Assembly: GCF_009870125.1 (NCBI RefSeq)
Contig: NC_046680.1
Coordinates: 11,966,001-12,030,000 of the forward strand
DNA: 64,000 bases
Source: Drosophila pseudoobscura
Taxonomy: Eukaryota > Arthropoda > Insecta > Diptera > Drosophilidae
Reading direction: 5' to 3'
Position numbers and translations under genes: made by a program
Notes under the pieces: model-generated
Databases searched by the model: none
What the model saw: only the letters and a program-made list of their open reading frames with translations
Told to the model about the DNA's origin: nothing
Shown here: piece after piece, positions 1 through 11,900 of the stretch
How the letters are laid out: every line of letters starts with the position of its first letter
Position numbering within the stretch: position 1 is the stretch's first letter

Positions 1-161
1 TATCTCGCATAGTGATGCACGAGAAGCAGAATTCGGCTTTAGAGGATACCGAGCGCGAGGTGATGGAGGAGCTGGGCGAGAGCCTATCTCAGATTATATC
101 TTTTGGCAAGGAGAAAATCGATACAAACGAGCTGGTAGACTCCATGGCATTGTCTTCTTGA
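1..161 (+). CDS. C-terminal end of an unidentified protein (5' end outside window)
   Basis: The frame is open from base 3 to a TGA at 159-161, giving 52 residues. The sequence is acidic and probably helical (ERE..MEELGES..), and it ends in DSMALSS. An AATAAA signal at 453-458 lies about 290 nt downstream, as expected for the 3' end of a fly gene. Only the tail is visible, I do not recognise the family, and no function is assigned. The window edge cuts the exon, so the upstream splice site is not seen. The strand and the stop are well supported by the open frame and the poly(A) signal. Confidence 0.6.
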   Translation, partial: SRIVMHEKQNSALEDTEREVMEELGESLSQIISFGKEKIDTNELVDSMALSS

Positions 162-452
162 TGTTTAAACGTAACATGAATTAGTTTGTAAGATTAAAGC
201 GTTCTTGACCTTTTCCCCTTTAACTTGTACTCTTTTCATGGGCTTTCTAAAAGTTGACCTTAAAGTAATGTGTAAAATTAAAAAAAAAAATGTTACACCA
301 AATGTATATACATATATCAAATCAATCCTATCATGCATTAACTCGTACATTAGCAAATACCAGATTTAAGATCAAATTCACTCTGTATTACCATCGAGGG
401 TCTTTTACGCGGACTTTCCGCAACCTTGATGTAAGCAATTGTAACTATATAA

Positions 453-458
453 AATAAA
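453..458 (+). terminator. poly(A) signal of the first gene
   Basis: AATAAA followed by a short GT-containing stretch, about 290 nt after the stop of the partial gene. It probably marks the 3' end of that transcript. Confidence 0.5.
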
Positions 459-475
459 TGTTTAGTTGTGAAAAC

Positions 476-2960
476 AAAAGAGTTTTCATTGGGAAGGGCA
501 ACCCCTTGGGGCCTTTCAAGAGGAATTAAATTGAGTAAAAAGTAAAACTTTTGTTCTCGAGCGTAGCTTGTTTATTCACCAACAACTTCAGTTACATATT
601 TGTAGTTTGCATTTGCATTTGAATTACAATATAATTGTTTCCAATTTATAAGATAAGGGCGAGCCCGAGTATAGTAAACTCAACGCAATTTAGTTTATTT
701 ATCCCGATATCTTGTTATAAGTATCTCTATGAAATAAACATTTGTCCAACGACTAGTGCATAGATTATATATATAATAGCTATAATATTGTATTCATATA
801 ATTTTATAAGTGGTTTGTTGGTAATATATTCTACTCGGTCACCGTTTGGCTTAATAAATGTAAGTTTTCTGGTTAGGTTTCTCCCGGCTCTCACCCTAAA
901 CATGGCATGGCATGAGTACTCATCGTCACATCGTTTGTAGTGTGTGTAAGTGTGATAATAATCTAAGGACTATGGTTAATTTAGTTTGTATAAATAGCTC
1001 GTATCATATTGTGTTGTATTTTGACTAATATGCTCGCGCTAAACTATAGAAACGAAGATAGTATTTGGTTTTCCTGCGGTCATTCGCATGTGAACTTGAG
1101 AGAGAGTATGTGTGTGCGATTATCTCATATATAGCAAATACATACGGTAAGTTGTTAAATTTAGTATTTTAGTGTGTATTTCGTAGTATAGTGTATATTG
1201 AATACTGTGCACAAAACGCTTTGGTTAATTGTAGTAGCATAATAGCTTTGTTTGACCCCATACCAGCTTTTTGTGTGTGTTTTTAAATCGTATTTTGCAA
1301 TCGATTACACTTTTTTTGAACATTTAAACATAGTTAGATAACAATAACGATTTGAATATGAGTTATACTAGGAGTATGCGTAATATTTATGTTGTTGTTG
1401 TTCATTTATAAGCTATATTGTCTAATTCACACGTCTATATTGAATGCTGAGTCCCCCAAACGGGGAACCAAAGCACAAGGTTATACAATATAACCTTATG
1501 AAAACCGAACAAAACCTGTTGCTAAATATCAGATCAGTATAGATACATTTAAATACATATGATGTACAGGTTGCATACCCTGTACAATGCTCATGTACCG
1601 CAAAAATACATCTCATACATATGCAAGCCTGCCTTTACGAGTATATGTAATATCAAATTTCTGAATTGGTTAATATACTATAAAATGTGTGTGTTTGCAT
1701 GATTGAATTCGGCAATTCTTCAAAGCGTGAAAAGTTACAACGAACACAAAGTCAAAGTCTATGTGGATTATGATTGGATTACAAGTCAATACGAGTAGGT
1801 ATTAGATATTTTTTGTATAGTTAAAGTTTCACAACAATGGAACAACGATGATAATCAGCAAGTACTTCAGCTATGCGTATGTACAATTTTTCAATATAAC
1901 CTCATTGTATACCTGCGATTTACTACATTTTGTTTGCTTTTCAACTTTCTTCGTTTTACCGATCTGGCCTAGTACTACAGAGCTATTTACCTCTATGGAT
2001 CCTGCTCAATGCGTGCACAAAAATGTATTCCAAGGTGGCCCCATTCAGGTGGCGCTATGTTGCATTAAAAATTTGGGATTTTACATGACCCTGTACGTGA
2101 TCATAACACTTAAAGACACTTGCAGCCATTCAAGAGTCTTGCGGCAGTATCCGATTGATCCAAGTTGATCTGAGTAAGTCGGGGAACGAAATCGGTAATA
2201 CGCATGAGGGAAACATTCAAATTTTGGGTGCGAATACTCCTAGTTCGAGACTCTCTGTATACGAAAGAACTTTATGTCGTTTGAATGAAGTTTGTGGGGT
2301 AACTCACCTTAGCGATTTCATTCCCCACTTGTAAATGTAATTGGAGACATAAAATGCAAATAAAAACTCACAAATTGTGCACGCATTTCACTGGATTCGA
2401 TCTTAGCCTATCCATTCGTATATGCTATGGAAATGGATTCCAAGTACAGTTGGTACCACAAGCCTATAAGAATTCCCTAAATGTGTCAGATAACTTGTGT
2501 GTGTGTGTGTGCTATGTGGGCAACAATTTTACAAGAGTGTATTGCGAATATACGTATATAATAATGTGTGATAGTTTAGGAGTATATGTTACTGGGATAT
2601 TCAACTAGATTCCGATAACTAACTTTAACTTTAACAACTTTAAATTTTAAATTGATTTACTTAAAGAAGGTCGGGTTCGATATCGAGTAGCCCGATAAAG
2701 CCCGTGTCAAATCTCACGCCGTATTGCCAGAAAGTTTTAATGGGGCTGGGGAGCCTCGGAACGGGCAACACTTTGTCTTCCAGAATTCGAGAATCGGAGA
2801 GAACAAGGGTGCCTGGTTTTTCGGTTTCACATCAATGAAACACACTTTCTTTGGAGTTCTTTTAACATTAACAAAAAATTTTCATTTTTATGATTGGAAT
2901 GCAATATTACCAATCCCTTTGGCAGAACGTCTTCGGAAAGCACAAAATTACTAGCACGAA
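476..2960. other. AT-rich intergenic DNA
   Basis: No supported gene. It is AT-rich with scattered ATATAT runs and a (GT) tract at about 2507-2519. A 106-codon ATG frame at 1848-2168 has no splice or family support and is treated as chance. The last few hundred bases must hold the promoter of the gene starting at 2961, but I see no clear TATA box or initiator. Confidence 0.6.
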
Positions 2961-4835
2961 ATGAGTCATGCAATGCGTAAGGCCTCCTCGTCTTAGCCCA
3001 AACAGTCCATAATAATTTACATAGTCCCTTTCTCTGCAGATAGACTGCATACGAATCGCCCTACTCCCGACATCTTTCGCGGCGATCCATTTAAAATTCA
3101 ATCGTACAATTTTCGGTATGCCGATCGACCCGACTACCCAGTACAGCACTACCAGAGGCCAGAGCCAGAGCCGCTCCCCTGCCAAACGCCGCAATTCGAG
3201 ACATTCTACCGCAATCCCAAGTTTTCCAGCGATCCCGAGTACGCACCGAGCGCGAAGCCGGGTCCGCAGAGCACCACGGCCTTCACGGAACACAGGCGCC
3301 GCAAGTTCCTGCGGGACTTCCAGTCCATTCCCACCACTCCGATTCGACGAACCTTCTCCGGCGTCTGCCAGCGCCCGCCAGAGGTGCGCAGTGTCGCAAC
3401 GGTACCTCAGCCACCACGCCGGCTCTCGCCCAAGGCTCCCGTAGAAGTGACGAATTCTCCGCTTCTGAGGAGCTGCTGCAACCGTGGCGATTATCAGGCA
3501 ATGATTCGGGGCCAGAGCACCTCGTCGTTGTTGCGGAGTGGCAGCGGTAATGTGCTGAAGACTGGAGTACCTAGGAGCGCCTCTGCGGCCTCGTTTGACA
3601 GGAGGGAAAGGGAGTGGCAACGATCCGTTGCCACTAGAACCAGTTCCAACATCCAGCTGCTGCCTAAGAGAAGCGGCTACAGCGGTTGCGAGATCAACAT
3701 CAACATCGGCGCCTTGGACTCCGAATCGGAGACGGACAACAATTTAACAATCAAGATTGAGACGGACACTTGTCTGCTGAACAACACGGACAAGGCAAAG
3801 CACCCGGAGAGACGTAAGCGATCCAGCAGTGCCAGCCGATCCCCTGTAACCTTCGATATAGACAAGCGATTGTCTAAGTTCAATGTGGCCGACAAAATGC
3901 CCAGGAGAGGCTCGGACGAGGAGGCCAATCAACGGGAGTGGGATCAGGAGCTGAAAATGCAGCGAGAACGCGCCAGGCAGCGGGAGAGGGAGCGAGAAAA
4001 TCTGCGCCAGCAGGAGAGGCAAAGGGAATACGAGCGCCTCCTCGAGCTCGAGGTGGAGAGGGAGAAAGACCGCCTCAGAGAGCTGGAAAGGGAGTCGCAG
4101 CGACGGAGAGAGTACCATGAGTACCAAGAACACCTACGACGGGAACAATGGAAGCGGCAGGAAGTACCGATGCGTGCCATGCCCACATCCCCCCTGATGA
4201 TGACCTCTCACTTGAACAGACGTACCTCCAACGATCGTCTGCCCGGGATGGTCCCCTTCCTGGACCGCCCGCCTGCCGCGGCCAGTAAGCGGGCACAGCG
4301 TCTTCAGAACTGCTCCAAGAACCTGACATCCCTGAGGGGCCTAAAGAAAGCCACAGCTCCTCCTGTGCCTCCTGCCTCCCTGTTCACTACAGCTCCCACT
4401 GTGCCTCCCGTCGCCATGTTTACCACAGCTCCTACTGTCAATCGTCCCAGGAGTCTAGAGCGGACCAGTTCGGGCACGTCGAATGGCAACATCCATGTGA
4501 CGGTAACCACCAATGGTAGCAATTCCAGCCTGCGTCGGCCATCGGCCACAGGGCTGAACGAGCAGAAGAAGCTGAATGGAAGCTCTGGCTCCCCCATTCT
4601 CACCAGGCTAAATAACATCCCCATTAGGATAACCACCTCGGGTCCGGGTGACAGGGACGTGGAGTTCTCAATGAACCAAGTGCGGCTACGAAGTCATTCA
4701 CCCATGCCGGGTGTGGCTCCACGTGTGAGCACCAGTCGGATGCGACAGGGGGAGGACAGCTCTGTGCAGTCCTTGAATGTCAATATCAACGTCTATGCGG
4801 ATAACACCTCGCGTACGATGCGTATGTGCGAGTAG
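2961..4835 (+). CDS. 603-residue charged coiled-coil protein, unrecognised
   Basis: Two coding exons are modelled: 2961-2976 (ATG, five codons plus one base, donor GTAAGG) and 3040-4835, after the acceptor TTTCTCTGCAG. The 63-nt intron leaves a continuous frame beginning MSHAMHRLHTNRPTPDIFRG. No in-frame ATG occurs in exon 2 until about codon 160, which supports the small first exon. Residues about 300-378 are an almost uninterrupted R/E/Q-rich stretch (QRERERE, REKDRLRELERE), typical of a single long charged helix or coiled coil. It is followed by P/T/S-rich disordered sequence. Two similar short motifs, CEININIG (about residue 220) and LNVNINVY (near the C-terminus), frame the protein. There is no catalytic domain. 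A cytoskeletal or scaffold role is possible but is only a guess. It is convergent with Vmat, which ends 1 kb downstream. Confidence 0.8.
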
Positions 4836-5070
4836 AGGTAGAGTTTGTAGGTAGGATCAATATCAGGAAAATTCTGGAACCTTGCTCTTCAGGCGGGTAA
4901 ATTCAGAGCGGAACGCAACGGGAATGTGTTCCAGAGTTGAGCTGATCTTGACCCCACCTACATACGTATGTACTCGTCGAATCGTTGCCAGATACAGATG
5001 CGGCACTCGTTAAGCTGACTTAAAGTTCCCGGACTTTTGTTTTAAATTGGGTAGAAGGGAAAAAAAAATC

Positions 5071-5076
5071 AATAAA
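5071..5076 (+). terminator. poly(A) signal of the coiled-coil gene
   Basis: AATAAA about 235 nt after the stop at 4835, followed by a T/G-rich stretch. Confidence 0.55.
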
Positions 5077-5836
5077 AAAGTGTAGGTTCCCACAGATTGT
5101 GTTCGTTATGTTTCCAATTTATGTGAGGACAGTCCTAGATATCCTAGATTCCCCCCCATTAAATCAATGCAATTGCAGGCGCCTTTGACACAGCAATAAA
5201 ACCTTCTATTCTGGGAGTAGTGTTTTGGATAGAACTCCTAAAAGCTCAGCAAACTTTACATACATACAGTTGCATCTGTTTGTGTTCGATGCAACGACTG
5301 TACCTTGTAACGAAAATCTAAAATCGTTTTTCAATAGTTCCAATTAATTCAATAATAAACATTTGGTCACTAAATTGCCTCCGGTATATAGTAGGGCTCT
5401 TAAGATCGTTGTTTTGGAAGGACTCTCATCAAACACATAGAAGAAGTCTATGATATTTCGTTCCCAGTCAAAACTAAACTTAACCCGTCTTCCCCGAACA
5501 TCATGCCCGTCATATAGAGCTCTATAAATACTACATTTTCTCTGATTAATGGATTTAAATTTTGGGGCTGTGCTTGTTCTTAACGTGTGCGATTTCTTGG
5601 TTTGTAGCTGTGGATCTATAGGAGGTTTCTTTTCGATATGATAGTAGAAGAAGGGTTATTTAACACCATAACATTGAACAATAATAACGATTTCATTTGA
5701 AATTGCATATGATATATCTGATATTGTTGGTTGTGTTTCCTTTTCTTTTTTTTTTGTCGTTTACTTAGTTTTGCATCTTCTTTCACATATTTTTTTTGTA
5801 ATTTTTGGTCACTCTTTCGGCGACATTGCGTTGGAG
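5077..5836. other. Intergenic DNA between convergent genes
   Basis: About 0.75 kb between the 3' ends of the coiled-coil gene (+) and Vmat (-). It is AT-rich, with a T tract at 5746-5755. No coding or RNA feature is seen, and part of it is probably distal 3' UTR. Confidence 0.5.
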
Positions 5837-5842
5837 TTTATT
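5837..5842 (-). terminator. poly(A) signal of the Vmat long-spliced form
   Basis: AATAAA on the - strand, 30 nt after the TAA (5872-5874) of the terminal Vmat-A exon. Confidence 0.45.
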
Positions 5843-5871
5843 TTTAGTCATAGTGGGGTTCGGTTCGGCCT

Positions 5872-5943
5872 TTATTCGTCTTCGTCGTAGTTCTGATAGG
5901 TGACATAACGTACCTGTTCTCGATCGCGTCCGTAGATTAATGA
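5872..5943 (-). CDS. Vmat: Alternative terminal exon of Vmat (A-type tail)
   Basis: The acceptor CTTGCAG precedes 23 codons, read as [20 protein letters not shown] plus EDE, then a TAA. It joins in phase 0 to the donor AAG|GTACGT at 6422. The tail carries a YVTY (Y-x-x-Y) motif and ends in an acidic DEDE, like the acidic C-terminus of vertebrate VMAT2. In D. melanogaster a Y-x-x-Y motif in the A-form tail is known to direct endocytosis and synaptic-vesicle localisation. Assigning that role here rests on matching the motif and its position. Confidence 0.85.
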   Translation of the reverse strand, partial: SLIYGRDREQVRYVTYQNYDEDE

Positions 5944-8900
5944 CTGCAAGGAATGGAGTAGAGCGGAGGTTAGTAGTATTAGGATTAGTATTTTCAGGCA
6001 TGCACAAGACAATGAAACTCAGGCGGTGACAAATAAATACAAATTAAAAGTTTTATTACAATCAAATTAAGAAGAACTTAACGCTAAAAACAATGATAAT
6101 GACTAATAATACAAAAACTAAATACTTAAGCGATCTCGATTGGAAAGGCACTAATAACGCTTAAGGCTACAAATTCAATTTCATCTCAGACATTGAAAAC
6201 ATAAACTTAAAGGCAAGCGCCTGCACCTAGAGCCTCTCGCTCTCGTATGCTTCGTTCGACTTGCCAAGCTCTGCCGTGCCATGCATAATGGCTGGACAGG
6301 ATGCCGTCAGCTGGGGAATCGAATTACCGCCGCCGGCACTGGCATTGGCCAGTTCCGTTTCCGGTTCAGCAGCAGCAGCAGCCGCAGCCGCAGCCGCAGC
6401 GGCTTCTCTGGCCATACGTACCTTTTTCTCATCGCTGGTCGGTGGATTCTTGAGGAAAGTCAGGAGCGGGGCGTAAATGAAGCAGAGAATAGCTATGCCG
6501 AACAGCATCCACTCGAAACCGATGCTCTTCACTAGGGAGCCGGAGAGGGCAGGTCCCACAGCAAAGCCCACGCAGAAGGCCACGTCACCCAGAGCGTAGA
6601 CGCTGCCATAGACGGCTGAATGTCGGATGTCCACAAGATAGCCCAGCTCCGGCATCATCGAAGAGTCGACCATGCCAATGGCAAAGCCAAGGCCGGCGTT
6701 GGGAATAATCAGGTGTGTGATAGAAGTGGCCATGGGTATCTGCAATAATTATCAATGAGTTCGAGCTCAAACCCAATTCAGACTTGTTGAAACAAGACTT
6801 ACAAAGATCAGGCAAGCTCCAATGATGATCAGGCCGAGGCAGGCGGCAAACCAGCGTCCAATTTTGTGTCCCAGGGGTCCGAAGAGATTCGTGCCAATCA
6901 AATAGCTAATGGAGGCCGGCAGGAAGGCCACACCCTGCTCCCAGCGAGTGGCTCCCATGTTGTCGACCATCCACAGCGGCAGCGAAGGTTCCAGCATGGC
7001 AATACCCATATTGGCAAAGGTGATCGCCCCAGCGGCAATCAGTATGTACGGATCACTGACCAGAGACTTCAGAGATGGCGGCTCGGACTCGCATTTCTGC
7101 ACCGATGGCTGCAGCATGAACAGCTGCAGCAGGCCATCGCCCAGAGCCAAGGCAGCCAGTATCAGGAATGGAGCTGACTTGCCCACAAACTCGTACATGA
7201 CACCGCCAAAGGGCGGGCCAATGAGAACGCCCAACGCCAGGCCGCCCAAGGCAATGCCCATGGCATTGCCACGCTCCTTGTCGTCCGTAAAGCGATCCGC
7301 CAACATTCCCATGCCCGACACCGAAGAGCAGGACGAACCGATTCCCTGCAGAGCTCGGGCCACAAACAGTACCAAATAGGAGCGACCAAAAGCGAAGACT
7401 ACGGAGAGAGTGGGATTGGCGAGGTTAAGGCTCTGAGCTGTGGTAACTTTTTCTAGCCAATTAAAGGAAACTCACTTATCGTGGAGAGGAACATTATCAC
7501 GAAGCCGGCGAACATCGGTATGCTATATCCAATGCTGGGAAACGGGAAAGGCAAAGGGGCACAGTCATCATTGCAGCCCTACGGGTATGACTGCTCGTTA
7601 ACTTACCGGTGCGTAAGGGGTCCCACAATCGGATTAACCAGCAGCTGGACGAAGGCCTTCGAGGCGAACAGCAGGCCAACCTCGACCGTCTCTCCAACCA
7701 GCTCGTTATGCCGCTCCTCTAGCTCCCGGTAGTAGGTCTCGTTCTCTGTGGGATGGAATGGGGGGAACGGATTGGGGGTACCACCGTAAGTCATATTTTT
7801 AACGCGTTGCCAATTAGACTGCTGCTCACTTACCCTCCGGACTCATGGTGGAGATCTCAAGGGGAGCCGCCTCGCTGCCATCCTTGTTGCACGGACACGG
7901 CGTGGGCGGTGGCGGGGTGTGAAAGGTGAGTGGTGTGCGGGCATAGCTGTCGAGCGGGGCGTCCGGATGTCGTATGTCGTACAGGAACTCGGGTATGATG
8001 GGCACTGTGTACGATGCGGTGCGTTACGGAAGGTGTAATTAAAAAGGAACAGAAACACACACAAAAAATATGTTCCTGCAATTACCCTAAGCGGCCGCTG
8101 GATGGCGCTGTTGCCGAAAGCAAGTCTATAGCTGCGCCGCCACGGCCGCTCTTTAATTGCATTTGGTGCTAAAAGTTTTATAATTGCTTTGCCAGCGCCA
8201 GAGATTGCCTCGGCCTAATTGAGTTGCAACCGGCAACAAAAAAGGAGGGCCAACCAGGCAGGCAGGGCAAAAATTGTGCATACGCCACCAAGACGAGACG
8301 ACGATGCGTTTAATTGACTCTCCAAAAGGGGATCCCCAGTCGGTGTTCTGGCCGCCTCTAGCATAACCTGTCCCTTCCCCTTACCCCATCTAGGGGAAAT
8401 TCAATTTGTTTGTTGCATGTTTCGACTCAGTTTATATTTATTATCAACACCAGTAAAACGACTGCATCACTCAACATTTGCCGTACTCGTGCTGGTACTC
8501 GTAATTGCATTTCCTGCCAAAGGCTAGGCCGAGGTCGGACACGGCTGATGGCAATGGGAATGGGAATGGGGATACGGGCTTTTCAATTGAGTTGCCCGCT
8601 GGTTGAGTGAGTGTTGAAAGTAGTTTGAAGTATGTACTGTTGAGGTAATTTGTTTGTACGTGGAGTCGTCTACCTAGACAGGGATTCGTGGTTATCCCAC
8701 TGACATAACGAGTGGAGCCATATGGTGGTGTGGGTCTGCCATTAATTGGGGCTTTTATGTTGTTTTGTGGGGTCAGGTACATAGTAAAACTTCTACTTCT
8801 ACTCATATGCATAGGCGCCTTCATAACTCCTTGCTGCTGGCTTGTGCTGCCTCGTGCTGCCTCGGCACGAGGCCCCGGTGTCTTCCAATGAGTTCAAGCG

Positions 8901-11900
8901 AAAGTGGAAGTCTCGCCTGACCTGGAACCGACTTTGCCTTAGACTTATGATGCCTCGTGTCAACCGCATCCACCTGTCACATATGTCGGCCATGTAAGCC
9001 GACTTGCCATTTGGCAGCCTTGCCAAAAAGGAAACCCCCTTTCGGCAACAAAACCCTTTGGAAGTCCATGCTATGACATGCAAGCGGAAATGTATGCAAA
9101 TTTCGTACGATTCCTTTAATTGGGGTTAACCACTTGGAATGCCACAACATCCAAACGATTAGCCAACCGATTTTATGCGACAAAAAGAAAACTGTTGCCT
9201 AGTAATTTGTAGGTATCAAGTCCCCAGCCACTCATTAAACTGTCTCCAAAGCTTTTGACACACAAAAAATAATCATTCTGGAAAAGCACGTGCAGCACAT
9301 CGAGGGATGGCAAGGGATGGGCTTGGGTTTGATGGGGGATTGGGTGCTCGTGGTGGTGGAGCAGAAGTTACCCAGTCGCTGCTCCGGTTGCATTTCGCGT
9401 GTCGAAGACACTTAAAACCGCAAAGCCAAAAGGAAAGCGACTCCGGCAGTCTGGCAGCCATGCAGCCAGACAAACAAACAAACAGTGACTGGAGCTGGAG
9501 CTGGAGCTGGTGCTGGAGGTGGCCAGGGCTACGAGACTTGGTATTTTAGTACGCAAATTATTCTATTTTGTTAGAGGAATGGGTGGTTTCACAAAGAAAA
9601 GATGGAGACTTATTCACCCGTATAAGGATCCTTCGATCCACTCATAAACGTCTTTGAAGGTAATGCTATCACACTTTCCAGCCTGTTGTTCAATATTTTA
9701 CGACATAATCGGGACCATTTCGATTCAAATCGGTTTGGCAAACCACTTTCGTTCAAGTTTAAGCCTTGTCAACAGAACTTAAGCTCTTCTCTAAAAGGTT
9801 AAAAAAGTTACAAGTAATAAGTGACAAACAGCAGGGACCTTTGCCCATCCCTGTGGCCCATCCAGAGGTCACAGATACATCGATATGCAGGGCGACATTC
9901 GCTGCGCTGGCGATGATGGTGGCGGCATTGGCGGCGTCGTCAAGCCAAACAGCGGCGGCAGTGAGGCAGCAACTGGCGAAGCAGTCAGTCATCGACAAGC
10001 GACGAGGCACAGGACCACAGGCAAAGCAGCCACAAAAGTATCCTCCCCGAGTTGGTTGTTGGATCCATTAATATGCAAATCATTTAATTACTCAGAGGGG
10101 GAGAGGCGGAGACTGAGACTGAGCAGGAAATGCGTCCCATTTGGGAGTCGGCCAGCAGGCCTCTCTTTGTCCGCTCCGTGTGGCAGGAGACGATAGGCAG
10201 GCGGCACTTCATCCTCGACTACGAGCCGCGTCAGAGGCAGCGCTGGATGCGTCAGAGGACGCGACCGAAAGGTAAGTTGCAGGTGTATCTGCCAAACGGT
10301 CAGTGCGTGATGGACTACTGCATCCCACAGCGAACTATCCGCAGACCCAATCCTACGAGGAGTACGAACAGTCGCCGGAGGAAAGTATCGAGCTTCCAGA
10401 CGAGTATCTGCTGCTGGATGCCACCAAGCTGACCTTGCAGCAGCAACAGTCCTTCCCTGCTTTGGCCGGAAGAATGAATCCCACCTCAAGCTCGGCCACG
10501 GCGTTGGGCAGCAAAGAGCAAAGACAGAACAGTCGTCAGGCCAAGAGGCGCGCCTGGCTGCTGAGCAGGGGAAAGACCTACCACCTGGACCACCATCTGG
10601 CGGAGCATCAATCGAGACGCAGCTCGCTGCAGGACCCCAGCACACTCTCCGTGACGGCGAGCAATCCCGAGGAGCGTCTGGCCGAGCGAGTGCTCCACTG
10701 GCTGGACCTGGCCGGACGGACGGACATTGTGAAAGAGGCTCCCATCCAGCCAGTCACCAGCAGTGCCCAGGTGGCCAGGTCCAACCAGAGGAGCCAGCGC
10801 ATCCAGCACCGTGGAGTGAGCCTCAAGCGAATGGCGACGACGGCCGCAAGCCACCAGCGCTCGGTGGCAAGAAAGCCCAGTGCCAAACCGCAGCAGACCT
10901 CTAACCACACAGTGGTTACCTGCTCCTCCACTTCCGCCTCAGCCAATGCAAATGCCAAGCCCATCACTATCATCTTCAACAAGGAGGGCATTCCCGTTCG
11001 CCTCAATCGACCGGCCCGCAACATTGATCTCTGTGCGTTGAGCAGCAGTGCCAGTGCCACGAGACGTCTGGCCGGACAGTTGGCATCCGCCCGGCTGTAC
11101 AGTGGGGCTGCCGCCTCCCCCTCGCATTCCGACGAGACGCGCACGCCGCCGCACAGCAGTCGGGGACTGGCCGCCAACGGTGCGGGTTCCTCTGTCAGCC
11201 TGGACAGCCGGAAGCAGCTCCACATCTTCATGCCCAGCTTGCCCAAGAAGGGACTGTTGCCCTCGGTTGCTGGCTCTGGAGAGGATGCACTGAGCGTCAG
11301 TTTCAGTGAGTTGTGCCAGCTTTAGCTGGGAAATCGCACCATTATTATTATTATTTCTGAGTTGTAATTAATAAAGCCCAAGTACATTCCATCTTACTAT
11401 AATGTTAACAAGTTTTGGGTGAACGGCGTGCGATATGACAGGGGGCTAAGGTCTTCTGTATATAACGCTAGGCGATCGCTTGTCTCTGTTTCCCTTTCAT
11501 AGAGCTATCCGAAGTTCATTGGCATTCAAGTGGTAAGAGTGTTTAATTTGCCCAACCTCAAGGTTAGTCCCATACCATACCATATCGTATTTAAGGACTA
11601 TTTGCCAGTGCGAAACTTTGCTAAATGTTTCCGCACGTGCTTACCTCGGAAGACAACAAGCGTTATATTTATGGGGCCACAGAAGTGCCACGCCTCAAAG
11701 GTAGTGCAGGGGGAGCCAGCTCTACCAGCCTTTGTTCTTGTCCTATTAACATGCTATTGAAACAAACCTCAACAAATGGGTAAACAGTCACAGAACCCAA
11801 CGAATTGTGGCAAACCCTTGGACAACTTTGACTGTTTTCTCTGGTCTTGGGTGTTCCTGGGTAAAGGTAAATGCATTCGTTTTAATACTGAAAATCACTG

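Noticed and set aside
1848-2168. 106-codon ATG frame on + strand, hydrophobic
   Set aside because: It lies in AT-rich intergenic DNA with no splice sites, no poly(A) signal and no family resemblance, and its composition matches flanking non-coding DNA.
10088-11246. Long - strand frames (185, 140 and 212 codons) across the first nested gene
   Set aside because: They are antisense shadows of the GC-rich + strand coding exons, which have consistent splice phases and a poly(A) signal.
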